A stretch of DNA of 64,000 nucleotides from Lachnospiraceae bacterium NK4A179 (GCA_000421045.1 ATWC01000010.1:1-64000), one strand, 5' to 3'; shown: positions 24,621 through 33,259, counted from the first letter of the stretch. Program-made: numbers and translations. The notes: a model not told the origin generated them from the sequence alone.

Positions 24621-24657
24621 CATTATTTTTGACACTCGCATCAAATAATGATACGAT
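24621..24657 (+). promoter_or_regulatory. promoter with inverted repeat ahead of the GH3-like gene
   Basis: TTGACA at 24629-24634 and TACGAT at 24652-24657 (17-bp spacer). The -35 element is framed by CATTATTT (24621-24628) and AAATAATG (24643-24650), a perfect 8-bp inverted repeat that could be a repressor operator. Confidence 0.5.
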
Positions 24658-24701
24658 ACGTCTGTATTTTTTTTCGAACTTTATGAGGCTTTAGATCTGA
24701 T

Positions 24702-26054
24702 ATGAGAGACAATAATAATGATGAAAGAAGGGAATACAGAAGAAACCGAAGGGTAAGGAATCAGATACTTGCCTATCTTCTTCTGGTCATATTGGTAGGG
24801 CTTGTTACAGTCCCTCTTTATATGGGTGCACGAGCGCTTGTTCACGAGATTGCAAGCAATAATAAGGTGCCGGAGATCTCTGAAGTTTCCGATGATGATG
24901 CGGACAGTGTTTCCGATGACCTTCCGGATACGATCTCATCGCCTGATGCTGCTTTAAGTGTTTCTGCGGATGAGGAAACTTCCGTAGAAGAAGAGACCAC
25001 CGAGCCTGTTGATGAAGATATCAGAGCTGCCATAGATTCCATGAGCACAGAACAGAAGACTGCTGCGCTTTTCATGGTCAGCCCCGAAACCATGACGGGA
25101 GTGGATATTGCATCACGTGCCGGAGACGGAACCAAGGCAGCTATAGAAAAATATGCGGTCGGCGCAATTGTATATGATAAGAAAAATGTACTGGATGAAG
25201 CCCAGTTTAAGGATATGGTCGATAAGACCGGAGAAATGTATGCCGAAGCTTATGTTTCAGGCAATGATCTAAGATATCTGATAAAAGCCGTTAAGGAAGA
25301 TGGAACTTATACAGCTCTTTCAGCGGCATCCGGAAAGACGGCGCCGCAAAACGGAAGCGCTCTTGCTGCTTCAGGTGACAGCAGTGCTGCATACCAGGCA
25401 TTCCTTGATACGGGAAGTCTTCTTAATGAATACAAGATCGATCTGGATCTGGCTCCTGTATGTGACCTTGCATCAGAATCTTCCTATGTAAAAGATGAAG
25501 CATTCGGTTCTGATCCGGATGCGGCCGCTATGCTTGCTGCATCTGCTGTATCGGCGCTTTCTGACCAGAGGATCATGTCCTGTGCTTCAACCTATCCCGG
25601 CCAGGGTGAACTTACGGCTGCACCTGCCGGTGCATCAGAATCGGCCAAGTCATTTGATGATCTTAAAGAAGCTGAAATGAAGCCTTTTGCATCATGTATA
25701 GAAAAGGGAGTACCTTTTGTAATGGTTGGTGCTCTTACAGTTTCAGGAAACGATGAGGCTGATGCGCCTGCTTATATATCAGAAAAGATGATCTCGTATC
25801 TAAAGAATGATATGGGATTTGAGGGTGTGGTGATAACGGATGACCTTTCTGTGATCTCGCAGGGGGCTGAGTTTGATCAGGGTGAGGCCGCACTCAGAGC
25901 GATCAACGCAGGAGCAGATATGATCTATGTATCTGCCGGTTTTGAAGATACATACAATGCAGTACTCAAAGCAGTTATGGATGGAGCGATCACGGAGGAA
26001 CGCCTTGATGATGCTCTTGTAAGACAGTATAAAATTAAGAAAGAATTCAAATAA
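24702..26054 (+). CDS. membrane-anchored GH3-like protein, probably catalytically degenerate
   Basis: 450 residues: a basic cytoplasmic start, one transmembrane segment (about 22-44), an acidic Ser/Glu-rich linker (50-105), then a glycoside hydrolase family 3 N-terminal barrel. The nucleophile region GVVITDDLSVIS (Asp near 380) is kept. The KHFPGHG/DSH loop that supplies the general acid in NagZ-type enzymes is STYPGQGELTAAP (about 294-306), with no His. It is probably a binding or scaffold protein facing the wall. The start has no strong ribosome binding site. Directly downstream of the structured RNA but with its own promoter; leuS follows after 23 bp. Confidence 0.75.
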   Translation: MRDNNNDERREYRRNRRVRNQILAYLLLVILVGLVTVPLYMGARALVHEIASNNKVPEISEVSDDDADSVSDDLPDTISSPDAALSVSADEETSVEEETTEPVDEDIRAAIDSMSTEQKTAALFMVSPETMTGVDIASRAGDGTKAAIEKYAVGAIVYDKKNVLDEAQFKDMVDKTGEMYAEAYVSGNDLRYLIKAVKEDGTYTALSAASGKTAPQNGSALAASGDSSAAYQAFLDTGSLLNEYKIDLDLAPVCDLASESSYVKDEAFGSDPDAAAMLAASAVSALSDQRIMSCASTYPGQGELTAAPAGASESAKSFDDLKEAEMKPFASCIEKGVPFVMVGALTVSGNDEADAPAYISEKMISYLKNDMGFEGVVITDDLSVISQGAEFDQGEAALRAINAGADMIYVSAGFEDTYNAVLKAVMDGAITEERLDDALVRQYKIKKEFK

Positions 26055-26077
26055 GTTTTTACGGAGGTATATTTACA

Positions 26078-28495
26078 ATGGAGTACAATCCTAAGGAGAT
26101 TGAGCCGAAATGGCAGAAATACTGGGAGGAGCATAATACATTTCATACAGATGTATGGGACTTTTCTAAGCCTAAATACTATGTACTTGATATGTTTCCG
26201 TATCCTTCGGGAGTAGGACTGCATGCCGGTCATCCGGAGGGCTACACTGCAACAGATATAGTTTCACGTATGAAGAGAATGCAGGGATACAATGTCCTTC
26301 ATCCTATGGGATACGATTCTTTCGGTCTTCCGGCAGAGCAGTATGCTGTTTCAACAGGTAATCATCCGGACGGATTTACAGAGAAAAATATTGAAACTTT
26401 CACCAAGCAGCTTAAGGAACTCGGATTTGATTACGACTGGAGCAAGATGGTCAAGACATCAGATCCTTCATATTATCATTGGACACAGTGGCTTTTTAAG
26501 CAGCTTTATCTTGACGGGTATGCTAAATATGTAGACATGCCTGTTAACTGGTGTGAGGAACTCGGAACGGTTCTTTCCAATGATGAGGTTATAGACGGAA
26601 AGAGCGAGCGCGGTGGATACCCTGTAATACGTAAAAATATGAAGCAGTGGGTCATAGATCAGCAGGCTTTTGCTGAGGAACTCTTATCAGGACTTGATGA
26701 GATAGACTGGCCCCAGTCCACAAAGGAAATACAGAGGAACTGGATCGGCAGATCGGAAGGTGTTGAGGTTGATTTTAAGATCGTTGGCGGCGGACAGTTC
26801 TCAATTTACACTACATGTATAGAAACGATCTACGGTATCACCTTCATGGTACTTGCTCCCGATGGAGAGACCGTGAAAGAACTCATGCCTCGTATACAGA
26901 ATAAGGAAGCTGTTCAGGATTATATAAATGAGACACTCAAGAAGACTGATATGGACAGAACTGAGCTTAATAAGGGCAAGTCAGGATGTCCTCTTGAGGG
27001 GATCATGGCGATCAATCCCGTAAACGGAAAAGAAGTACCTGTTTATATCGGAGATTTCGTTCTTGGCGGATATGGAACAGGTGCAGTTATGGCTGTTCCC
27101 AGTCATGATCAGCGAGACTTTGAATATGCCCGGTTCCACAATCTTCCTATGATACAGGTTATTTCAGGTGCTGATGTTTCGGAAAAGGCATTTGAGAAGC
27201 AGGATTATCTCGGAAAGGATGAGCCCAGGCTCATGAATTCTGCCGAGTTTGACGGTCTGACCGTTGCAGAGGCAAAGGTTGCCATCACTGATAAGCTTGT
27301 TAAAGAAGGTGTTGCAAGGAAGACGGTTAATTACAGATTCAGAGAATGGATCTTTGCAAGACAGCGCTACTGGGGTGAGCCTATGCCCATCGTCTATGTT
27401 GAAGACGGTTCCATACATGTACTTGATGATGATGAGCTTCCTCTTGTGCTTCCCGTACTCGAGGATTACAAAGGAAAAAACGGAAAGGCTCCTTTAGACA
27501 ATGCGACAGAGTGGAAGAAGTATGACCATAACGGCATTAAGGGAACCAGAGAGACGTCTACCATGCCGGGATCTGCCGGATCGAGCTGGTATTACTTCAG
27601 ATATATAGATCCTGATAATGATAAGGAATTTGCGGATCAGAAGCTTCTTGAGCATTGGATGCCCGTAGATCTGTATGTGGGCGGTCCTGAACATGCCGTA
27701 GGACATCTTATGTATTCCAGAATTTGGAACAGATATCTCTATAATAAGGGCCTTTCACCTGTTAAGGAGCCGTTTAAGAAGCTTGTTCACCAGGGTATGA
27801 TACTCGGTGCCAATGGTATTAAGATGGGAAAGCGATTCCCTGAGTTCGTTATCAATCCCAGTGACATAGTTGAGAAGTATGGTGCAGATACACTTCGTCT
27901 CTATGAGATGTTCATGGGAGCTCTTGAAGCAAGTAAGCCCTGGAGCGATCAGGGTGTTGAGGGTGCAAGAAGGTTCATTAATAAAGTATGGAACTATTTT
28001 TCAAACCCTGAGAATATAAGCGAAGACAATAGTGACAGGCTTACAAGGCTTTATCATCAGTCTGTAAGAAAGATCACCCATGATTTCGAGACGCTTGGTT
28101 TTAATACGGCCATTGCCCAGATGATGATCTTTATGAACGAGGCGGTTAAGGGAACCTGCCCTAAGGCTTATGCCGAGGGCTTTGTAAAGATGTTCTCCTG
28201 TGTTTGCCCTCACAGCGGTGAGGAACTCTGGTCTATCTTAGGCCATACAGAGACTCTTGCCCTGGAGAAGTGGCCTGAGTTTGATGAGGCTCTCTGCAAA
28301 GAGGATGTGATAGAGATAGGCGTTCAGGTCAATGGTAAGGTAAGGGGAGCTGTGGGCCTCACTGACGAGGATACACAGGATACAGCGCTTGAAAAGGCTA
28401 AAGAGATCCCTTCAGTTGCCAAGGCTATAGCTGACAAGAATATCGTCAAAGTCATCTATGTTAAGGGAAAAATACTGAATCTGATAGTTAAATAA
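26078..28495 (+). CDS. leuS: leucyl-tRNA synthetase
   Basis: Charges tRNA-Leu. At 805 residues it is a normal bacterial LeuRS. It has class I HIGH motif as HAGHPEGY after DMFPYPSGVGL, an editing domain (about 220-420), MPGSAGSSWYYFRYIDP, the KMSKS motif as KMGKR in ILGANGIKMGKRFPEFV, and the C-terminal anticodon-binding and tail region. The KMSKS variant KMGKR is notable but within what the class tolerates. ACGGAGG precedes the ATG. No T-box is present upstream; it may be read from the GH3-like gene promoter. Confidence 0.97.
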   Translation: MEYNPKEIEPKWQKYWEEHNTFHTDVWDFSKPKYYVLDMFPYPSGVGLHAGHPEGYTATDIVSRMKRMQGYNVLHPMGYDSFGLPAEQYAVSTGNHPDGFTEKNIETFTKQLKELGFDYDWSKMVKTSDPSYYHWTQWLFKQLYLDGYAKYVDMPVNWCEELGTVLSNDEVIDGKSERGGYPVIRKNMKQWVIDQQAFAEELLSGLDEIDWPQSTKEIQRNWIGRSEGVEVDFKIVGGGQFSIYTTCIETIYGITFMVLAPDGETVKELMPRIQNKEAVQDYINETLKKTDMDRTELNKGKSGCPLEGIMAINPVNGKEVPVYIGDFVLGGYGTGAVMAVPSHDQRDFEYARFHNLPMIQVISGADVSEKAFEKQDYLGKDEPRLMNSAEFDGLTVAEAKVAITDKLVKEGVARKTVNYRFREWIFARQRYWGEPMPIVYVEDGSIHVLDDDELPLVLPVLEDYKGKNGKAPLDNATEWKKYDHNGIKGTRETSTMPGSAGSSWYYFRYIDPDNDKEFADQKLLEHWMPVDLYVGGPEHAVGHLMYSRIWNRYLYNKGLSPVKEPFKKLVHQGMILGANGIKMGKRFPEFVINPSDIVEKYGADTLRLYEMFMGALEASKPWSDQGVEGARRFINKVWNYFSNPENISEDNSDRLTRLYHQSVRKITHDFETLGFNTAIAQMMIFMNEAVKGTCPKAYAEGFVKMFSCVCPHSGEELWSILGHTETLALEKWPEFDEALCKEDVIEIGVQVNGKVRGAVGLTDEDTQDTALEKAKEIPSVAKAIADKNIVKVIYVKGKILNLIVK

Positions 28496-28523
28496 AAATT
28501 TTTAAAAATTTTATAAAAAGTAT

Positions 28524-28552
28524 TTGACAAAGCAGATATCATGTAGTAAGAT
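28524..28552 (+). promoter_or_regulatory. tRNA-Gly promoter
   Basis: TTGACA at 28524-28529 and TAAGAT at 28547-28552, 17-bp spacer. A GTCAGC/GCTGAC hairpin lies between it and the tRNA, in the trimmed 5' leader. Confidence 0.7.
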
Positions 28553-28587
28553 AATTTTTGTCGTCAGCGATGAGCTGACAACAAAGT

Positions 28588-28660
28588 GCGATAGTGGTGC
28601 AGTTGGTAGCACACGACCTTGCCAAGGTTGAGCTCGCGGGTTCGAGTCCCGTCTATCGCT
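28588..28660 (+). tRNA. tRNA-Gly (GCC)
   Basis: 73 nt. Acceptor GCGATAG pairs with CTATCGC, anticodon stem CGACC/GGTTG, loop TTGCCAA giving anticodon GCC (28621-28623), T-arm GCGGGTTCGAGTCCCGT, discriminator T. CCA is not encoded. Single gene with its own promoter and terminator. Confidence 0.97.
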
Positions 28661-28666
28661 CGTTTG

Positions 28667-28697
28667 AAAATGCCGAATGTATCATTCGGCATTTTTT
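28667..28697 (+). terminator. tRNA-Gly terminator
   Basis: AAAATGCCGAATG pairs with CATTCGGCATTTT around loop TAT, followed by further T residues. Confidence 0.9.
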
Positions 28698-28812
28698 ATA
28701 TTTTCATATCAATTTTTTGTGCTTTTTTGTAAATTTGTATATTGAATCTTATCTTTATAACGATTATCCTAAACAACGGTAAACCAAATCATTTTTGAAA
28801 GGACAAACGAAG

Positions 28813-29058
28813 ATGATCACTAAGACCATTACAGTTAATAAGGATATGGATATGGATATCATTCCTTATCTGGTTCAGTCAGCCTGCCATTATGATTGTG
28901 CACTTCACATCAGTGAGGGCAACAAAGAGATCAACATGAAGAGCATCATGGGGATGACAGTACTTAATCTCAGGAAGGGTACAATTTTTGAGCTTAAGGC
29001 TGATGGTAATGATGAGACAATGGCTGTCAGTGAGATCGCAGGATGCTTTGAGGCTTAA
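28813..29058 (+). CDS. HPr-like protein without His15 (Crh-type)
   Basis: 81 residues on the HPr fold. The second helix and the regulatory loop are clear: MKSIMGMTVLNLRKGT contains the Ser (Ser44 here) equivalent to Ser46 of HPr, which HPr kinase phosphorylates. The GIHARPA segment holding catalytic His15 is replaced by a run of Asp/Met/Ile (residues 11-19), so it cannot pass phosphate in the PTS. This is the pattern of Crh, a CcpA co-regulator, though it may be an independent loss. The start at 28813 follows AAAGGA; the in-frame TTG at 28795 overlaps that site and is rejected. Confidence 0.85.
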   Translation: MITKTITVNKDMDMDIIPYLVQSACHYDCALHISEGNKEINMKSIMGMTVLNLRKGTIFELKADGNDETMAVSEIAGCFEA

Positions 29059-29101
29059 AGCTGACAGGTACCTGCAGTAAAGTTTATGATCATAGCAAGT
29101 T

Positions 29102-29134
29102 AAAGATGTCTGTTTTACAGGCATCTTTTTTTGT
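29102..29134 (+). terminator. terminator of the HPr-like gene
   Basis: AAAGATGTCTG pairs with CAGGCATCTTT around TTTTA, followed by a T-run. Confidence 0.85.
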
Positions 29135-29272
29135 CGCATTCATATATGTTTATAGCCGGATATATGTCTGTTTTGAATACAATATGTAGCGGTTGACATA
29201 TATTTAACAATAATGTATCCTTTTGTTACAAATTGTTACGTTGATGTTAAGAAGATAACGAGAGGTTAAGTT

Positions 29273-30379
29273 TTGAAAAAGTTTAGGACAACAATAAGCG
29301 CAGTGATCGTGTTGCTCATGGTCTCTGTTTTATACAGTGCAAAAGCACAGGCCGCAGACGCGGTAGTTTACTCTGAGGCGCTTGCAACATCCTGTATCAG
29401 AGAAAAACCTGACAAGTCCAGCAGACAGATCGGATCGGTTAAGAAGGGCGAGAAGGTTATCATAACCGGAGAAGAGACAGCCGGATTTATGAAGGTCATT
29501 CACGGTGATGTGGAAGGATATATTTTTGAAGGATGTCTTGATGCACCTGAGTCTGTTCAGACGATCAACCCTGCTGCGGAAAAGATCACATCGGCTGTGG
29601 CTCAGAAGACACCTGAGCAGAATACAGCTCCGGTTGCTGAAGTTAAGGCGTTACCGGTAAATAATGAAACAGCAAAAGCTGAAATAGCAAAAGCCGAGAC
29701 TGTGAAAGCCGAGGCAGCAAAGGCTGAGTCGGTACAGAATGAGACAGTAAAGGATGCGGCAATACAGACTGAGCCGGTACAGGCTTCTGCAGTAACAAAT
29801 CAGCCTGTACAGCAATCTGCGATCGTTCTGGTTCCAAAGGAGAGTGTTGCTAAGACAGATATCACAAGAGTAACAGTTGTTCCTGCGGTTACAAGTGCTC
29901 CTGCAGCATCTAAGGGCAGTGCCGGAATCATGCTTTCATTTGTTGGCGGCTCAAACGATCCCAAGCTTATACGTGCAATGGCGGAAGCTGCATATAACAA
30001 CCAGAAAAAGGAAGAAGCTGACAAGGCAAGAGCTAAGGCAGTCATCTCTGAGGATCCCGGGTTAGATCCCAACGCCAGACCTTTTCTTTGCACCGGCTAT
30101 TGTCCCTGCAAGATCTGTTGCGGAAAATACAGCCCTGAGGTAACCGGCTGTGAACAGCATACGGCAACAGGAACTGTTCCTACTGAAGGCAGAACGATAG
30201 CGGTAGATCCTATAGTGATCCCTTACGGCACTGAGGTTTATATCGAGGGACTTGGAACTTTCGTTGCAGAGGACTGCGGTGGAATGATCAAAGGTGATCG
30301 TATAGATGTCTATTTTGCATCTCATGAGGAAGCACTTGCTTTCGGAAAAAGGACTCTTTACGTATCCATAGACAGATAA
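29273..30379 (+). CDS. exported SH3b/3D-domain protein
   Basis: 368 residues. It has a signal peptide to about residue 27, an SH3b domain (about 32-95: SCIREKPDKSSRQIGSVKKGEKV), a low-complexity Ala/Lys/Glu/Val-rich linker (about 100-260), and a C-terminal 3D domain (about 270-368) with LCTGYCPCKICCGKY, IAVDPIVIPYGTEVYIEGLG and the three Asp of DCGGMIKGDRIDVYF. 3D domains share the MltA/RlpA-type barrel, so cell-wall glycan cleavage or remodelling is likely. The start is TTG at 29273, with AGAGG upstream. It ends at a clear terminator. Confidence 0.87.
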   Translation: MKKFRTTISAVIVLLMVSVLYSAKAQAADAVVYSEALATSCIREKPDKSSRQIGSVKKGEKVIITGEETAGFMKVIHGDVEGYIFEGCLDAPESVQTINPAAEKITSAVAQKTPEQNTAPVAEVKALPVNNETAKAEIAKAETVKAEAAKAESVQNETVKDAAIQTEPVQASAVTNQPVQQSAIVLVPKESVAKTDITRVTVVPAVTSAPAASKGSAGIMLSFVGGSNDPKLIRAMAEAAYNNQKKEEADKARAKAVISEDPGLDPNARPFLCTGYCPCKICCGKYSPEVTGCEQHTATGTVPTEGRTIAVDPIVIPYGTEVYIEGLGTFVAEDCGGMIKGDRIDVYFASHEEALAFGKRTLYVSIDR

Positions 30380-30406
30380 TTTTATAACTCAATATATTTA
30401 AAGTTG

Positions 30407-30440
30407 AAGAGGGCAAAAGCCCTCTTTACTTATTTCTTTT
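30407..30440 (+). terminator. terminator of the 3D-domain gene
   Basis: AAGAGGGC (30407-30414) pairs with GCCCTCTT (30419-30426) around AAAA, followed by TACTTATTTCTTTT. Confidence 0.85.
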
Positions 30441-30505
30441 AGTATAATATAATGATTTTTGAACGGTTGTACCGCGTTTTTTTATGAAATATTCATATAA
30501 AACCA

Positions 30506-30531
30506 AAACGTTTTAAGACGTTTGATATAAT
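30506..30531 (+). promoter_or_regulatory. inverted repeat next to a TATAAT box
   Basis: AAACGT-6-ACGTTT (30506-30523) lies just upstream of TATAAT (30526-30531), where the -35 element would be; no TTGACA-like hexamer is present. This suggests a promoter that depends on, or is blocked by, a dimeric regulator. Confidence 0.4.
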
Positions 30532-30562
30532 GCCAGAAATTTTTACTTGGGGGTAAGCGGAA

Positions 30563-32983
30563 ATGAGAATCTGCGCAAATTGCGGCAACAAACTGGGTAA
30601 GAAGGACAGGTTCTGCGGAAAATGCGGCTCTTCTGAGATCAATGAAACCACGTCGATATTCGGATTTGATTTCGGACCCAAAACAAAGAAATGTATTTAC
30701 TGTGGAACAACCCTTGAGGGCAAGGCGAAATTCTGCTGGTCATGCGGAAAATCGACTGAGGGTGGTATCTCCTTATCTTTTCTTGATGAGAAAAAACAGA
30801 GTGAGCCGTCGGCTCAATTAGGAGGTTTTGCGCCTGCTCAGGAACAACAGCCTGCTGCTGAAGTCACTCAGATGGCCTCACCGGCATCTCCTGCGCCTGT
30901 ACAGCAGAGCGAAAATGTTCCTGAACTGGATTTCCTTAAATCACCTGAGGACTTTTCGTCCTCTCTTGGCGGTAATGAAGGAAGCGGCATAACACATAAT
31001 CCTGCCAGCCATTTAAGTGGTCAGTCTGTTGAACACAAGAAGGCTGATAATTCTGCCATGCCTCAGGCTGCTGTCTGGAGTATACCGCAGGATCAGGATC
31101 AGGTGCCTACACCTCCGCCACTTCCTGAACCGACCAGTCATCCTGTGCCTTTAAGGATATCCACACCTGATGTTGATCCTGCCGAGGCGGAGAGGATAGC
31201 TGCCGAGGAAGCTGCTAAGCGAGCTGAAGAAGAGCGCAAAGCTGCCGAAGAGGCTGCAAAGAAGGCTGAGGAAGAAAGAAAACTTGCGGAAGAAGCTGCA
31301 AGGAAGGCTGAAGAGGAAAAGAAGCGCGCTGAGGAAGAAGCTGCCAGAAAGGCAGAAGAGGAGCGCAAGAAGGCCGAGGAAGAACGCAAGAAAGCCGAAG
31401 AGGAAGCTAAGAAAAAGGCTGAGGAAGAGCGTAAGAAAGCCGAAGAAGAAGCTAAGAAAAAGGCTGAGGAAGAGCGTAAGAAAGCCGAAGAAGAAGCTAA
31501 AAAGAAGGCAGAGGAAGCTAAAAAAGCTGAAGAAGAGCGCCTGAAGCAGGAAGAAGAGAAAAAGAAAGCCGAGGAAGAGCGCAAGAAAGCCGAAGAAGAA
31601 GCCAAGAGGAAAGCCGAGGAAGCCAGAAAGGCTGCCGAAGAGGCGGCAAAGAAGGCCGAAGAAGAGCGCAAGAAGGCTGAAGAAGAACGTAAGAAGGCCG
31701 AAGAGGAAGCGGCAAAGAGGGCCGAGGAAGAACGCAAGAAAGCCGAAGAAGAAGCCAAGAGGAAAGCTGAAGAAGCCAGAAAGGCTGCTGAAGAAGCGGC
31801 AAAGAAGGCCGAAGAAGAGCGTAAGAAGGCTGAAGAGGAAGCTAGGAAGAAGGCCGAGGAAGAGGCTAAAAAGAAGGCTGAGGAAGAACGTAAGAAGGCC
31901 GAAGAGGAAGCTGCCAGAAAGGCTAAGGAAGAAGCAGAACGCAAAGCTCTTGCAGAGTTGCGTAAGGATGCTGATACATCTGCAACTGCAGCCATAAAAG
32001 CAACCAAGAAGGGAACGCCTGAGTCATATAATGAACTTGCGGCTGCTCTTGATAAATACAGAGATTACGAAAAGAAAACCGGCATAAATATGTCTGATGA
32101 GGCGGATAATGATACCTTCATTTCCGTTGAGGATATACTTGGCACACATTATTACGATGAGGATGCATTCAAACTGGCTGTGCCTCTTATAAGTGATGCT
32201 GCAAGACATGGTAAGGCAAAGTCAGGTCTCTATTACGTTGATCATGTGGTAAGGAACAGGACTCTTATGCCGGAAGATGAGGGTGCACTTAAGAACATCC
32301 TTGATAAGGCTATGGAGGATAAGGATATCATGTCCAACAAGGACATGAAGATCAAGCTGCTCCTTCTTAATGCCAAGATCTACAAAGAGGGTCTTACCGT
32401 AAAGAAAAATATGGAAACGGCTTTTGGGTATTATAAGCAGGCTGCTGAACTTGGAAGTCCCAAAGGCACCGGATATGTCGGAAACTGTCTCCTTTATGGC
32501 GACGGTGTTAAACGTGATCCCAAGGCTGCTTTTGAGTGGAATATGAAAGCTGCTGAGGCCGGTGAAGAAAGAGGCATAAGAAATGTTGCCGTGGCATACG
32601 ATTACGGTACAGGTATCAAGCATGATGCGCTTGAGGCAGTTAAGTGGTACAAGAAGCTGCTTGAGATTGTAAGTAATGATCGTTTTGCTAAATACAGGAT
32701 TGCATACAGTCTTGCAAATCCCGATAAGATAATTGGTTTCAGACCGGATGAATCCCAGCTCAAGGAGGCTTATGATTATGCTGAAGCCGCTTTGGAGGCA
32801 GGTGAAGGGGAAGCTGAATATGTATTGGGTTATTTAAAGACTCTGCATGTTAACGGCGGACCGAATTATACGGAAAGCTATACTCATTTTGCCAAGGTTG
32901 CCAACAGAGGAAATGAAAAGGCCAGAGAGTGGATGGCTAAATTTGTCAAGAACGGCAACGGGACCTATATGTTCAGGGGCTGA
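30563..32983 (+). CDS. double zinc-ribbon, long coiled coil, Sel1-repeat protein
   Basis: 806 residues. Two CxxC...CxxC zinc ribbons (CANCG...CGKCG at 3-22; CIYCG...CWSCG at about 47-66), a Pro/Gln/Ala-rich linker to about 200, then about 250 residues of KKAEEER/KKAEEEA heptad-like repeats predicting a very long charged helix (about 212-468), then Sel1-type TPR repeats (about 590-735, e.g. AFGYYKQAAELGSPKGTGYVGN). It is probably cytoplasmic, since there is no signal or membrane segment. Function unknown; the design suits a scaffold. GGGGGT precedes the ATG. The repetitive DNA may be prone to length change. Confidence 0.8.
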   Translation: MRICANCGNKLGKKDRFCGKCGSSEINETTSIFGFDFGPKTKKCIYCGTTLEGKAKFCWSCGKSTEGGISLSFLDEKKQSEPSAQLGGFAPAQEQQPAAEVTQMASPASPAPVQQSENVPELDFLKSPEDFSSSLGGNEGSGITHNPASHLSGQSVEHKKADNSAMPQAAVWSIPQDQDQVPTPPPLPEPTSHPVPLRISTPDVDPAEAERIAAEEAAKRAEEERKAAEEAAKKAEEERKLAEEAARKAEEEKKRAEEEAARKAEEERKKAEEERKKAEEEAKKKAEEERKKAEEEAKKKAEEERKKAEEEAKKKAEEAKKAEEERLKQEEEKKKAEEERKKAEEEAKRKAEEARKAAEEAAKKAEEERKKAEEERKKAEEEAAKRAEEERKKAEEEAKRKAEEARKAAEEAAKKAEEERKKAEEEARKKAEEEAKKKAEEERKKAEEEAARKAKEEAERKALAELRKDADTSATAAIKATKKGTPESYNELAAALDKYRDYEKKTGINMSDEADNDTFISVEDILGTHYYDEDAFKLAVPLISDAARHGKAKSGLYYVDHVVRNRTLMPEDEGALKNILDKAMEDKDIMSNKDMKIKLLLLNAKIYKEGLTVKKNMETAFGYYKQAAELGSPKGTGYVGNCLLYGDGVKRDPKAAFEWNMKAAEAGEERGIRNVAVAYDYGTGIKHDALEAVKWYKKLLEIVSNDRFAKYRIAYSLANPDKIIGFRPDESQLKEAYDYAEAALEAGEGEAEYVLGYLKTLHVNGGPNYTESYTHFAKVANRGNEKAREWMAKFVKNGNGTYMFRG

Positions 32984-33008
32984 GAAAAAGAAATTTAAAC
33001 AGATTTTT

Positions 33009-33038
33009 AACGGGGGCTTGACAGCCCTCGTTATTTTT
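33009..33038 (+). terminator. terminator overlapping the tRNA-cluster promoter
   Basis: AACGGGGGCT (33009-33018) pairs with AGCCCTCGTT (33023-33032) around TGAC, followed by ATTTTT. The loop and stem contain the TTGACA of the next promoter. Confidence 0.75.
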
Positions 33039-33046
33039 GAGATAAT
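33018..33046 (+). promoter_or_regulatory. promoter of the tRNA Arg-His-Gln cluster
   Basis: TTGACA at 33018-33023 and GATAAT at 33041-33046, 17-bp spacer, 20 bp before tRNA-Arg. Its -35 lies inside the preceding terminator hairpin. Confidence 0.7.
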
Positions 33047-33066
33047 ACAGCTTGCGCCAAAACATT

Positions 33067-33140
<74 letters not shown>

Positions 33141-33180
33141 TTCACGGAAATCCGTGAGACAGCCTTCACCTTTGTTTTAT

Positions 33181-33255
33181 GGTGGGTATAGCGTAGTTGG
33201 TTAACGCGCCAGATTGTGGTTCTGGAGACCGTGGGTTCGAGTCCCACTACCCACC
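33181..33255 (+). tRNA. tRNA-His (GTG)
   Basis: 75 nt including the extra G-1 at 33181 that pairs with C73 at 33255, the hallmark of tRNA-His. Acceptor GTGGGTA/TACCCAC, anticodon stem CCAGA/TCTGG, loop TTGTGGT giving GTG (33216-33218). Confidence 0.96.
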
Positions 33256-33259
33256 CTCT

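Noticed and set aside
23961-24700. RNase P, tmRNA, group II intron or T-box at this place
   Set aside because: The RNase P core, tmRNA tag and tRNA-like ends, intron domain V and the T-box AGGGTGG sequence were all looked for and not found.
31138-32007. 289-codon minus-strand frame, Ser/Ala/Phe-rich
   Set aside because: It is the exact antisense of the Lys/Ala/Glu coiled-coil repeat, has no start signals and is open only because the repeat lacks stops on that strand.
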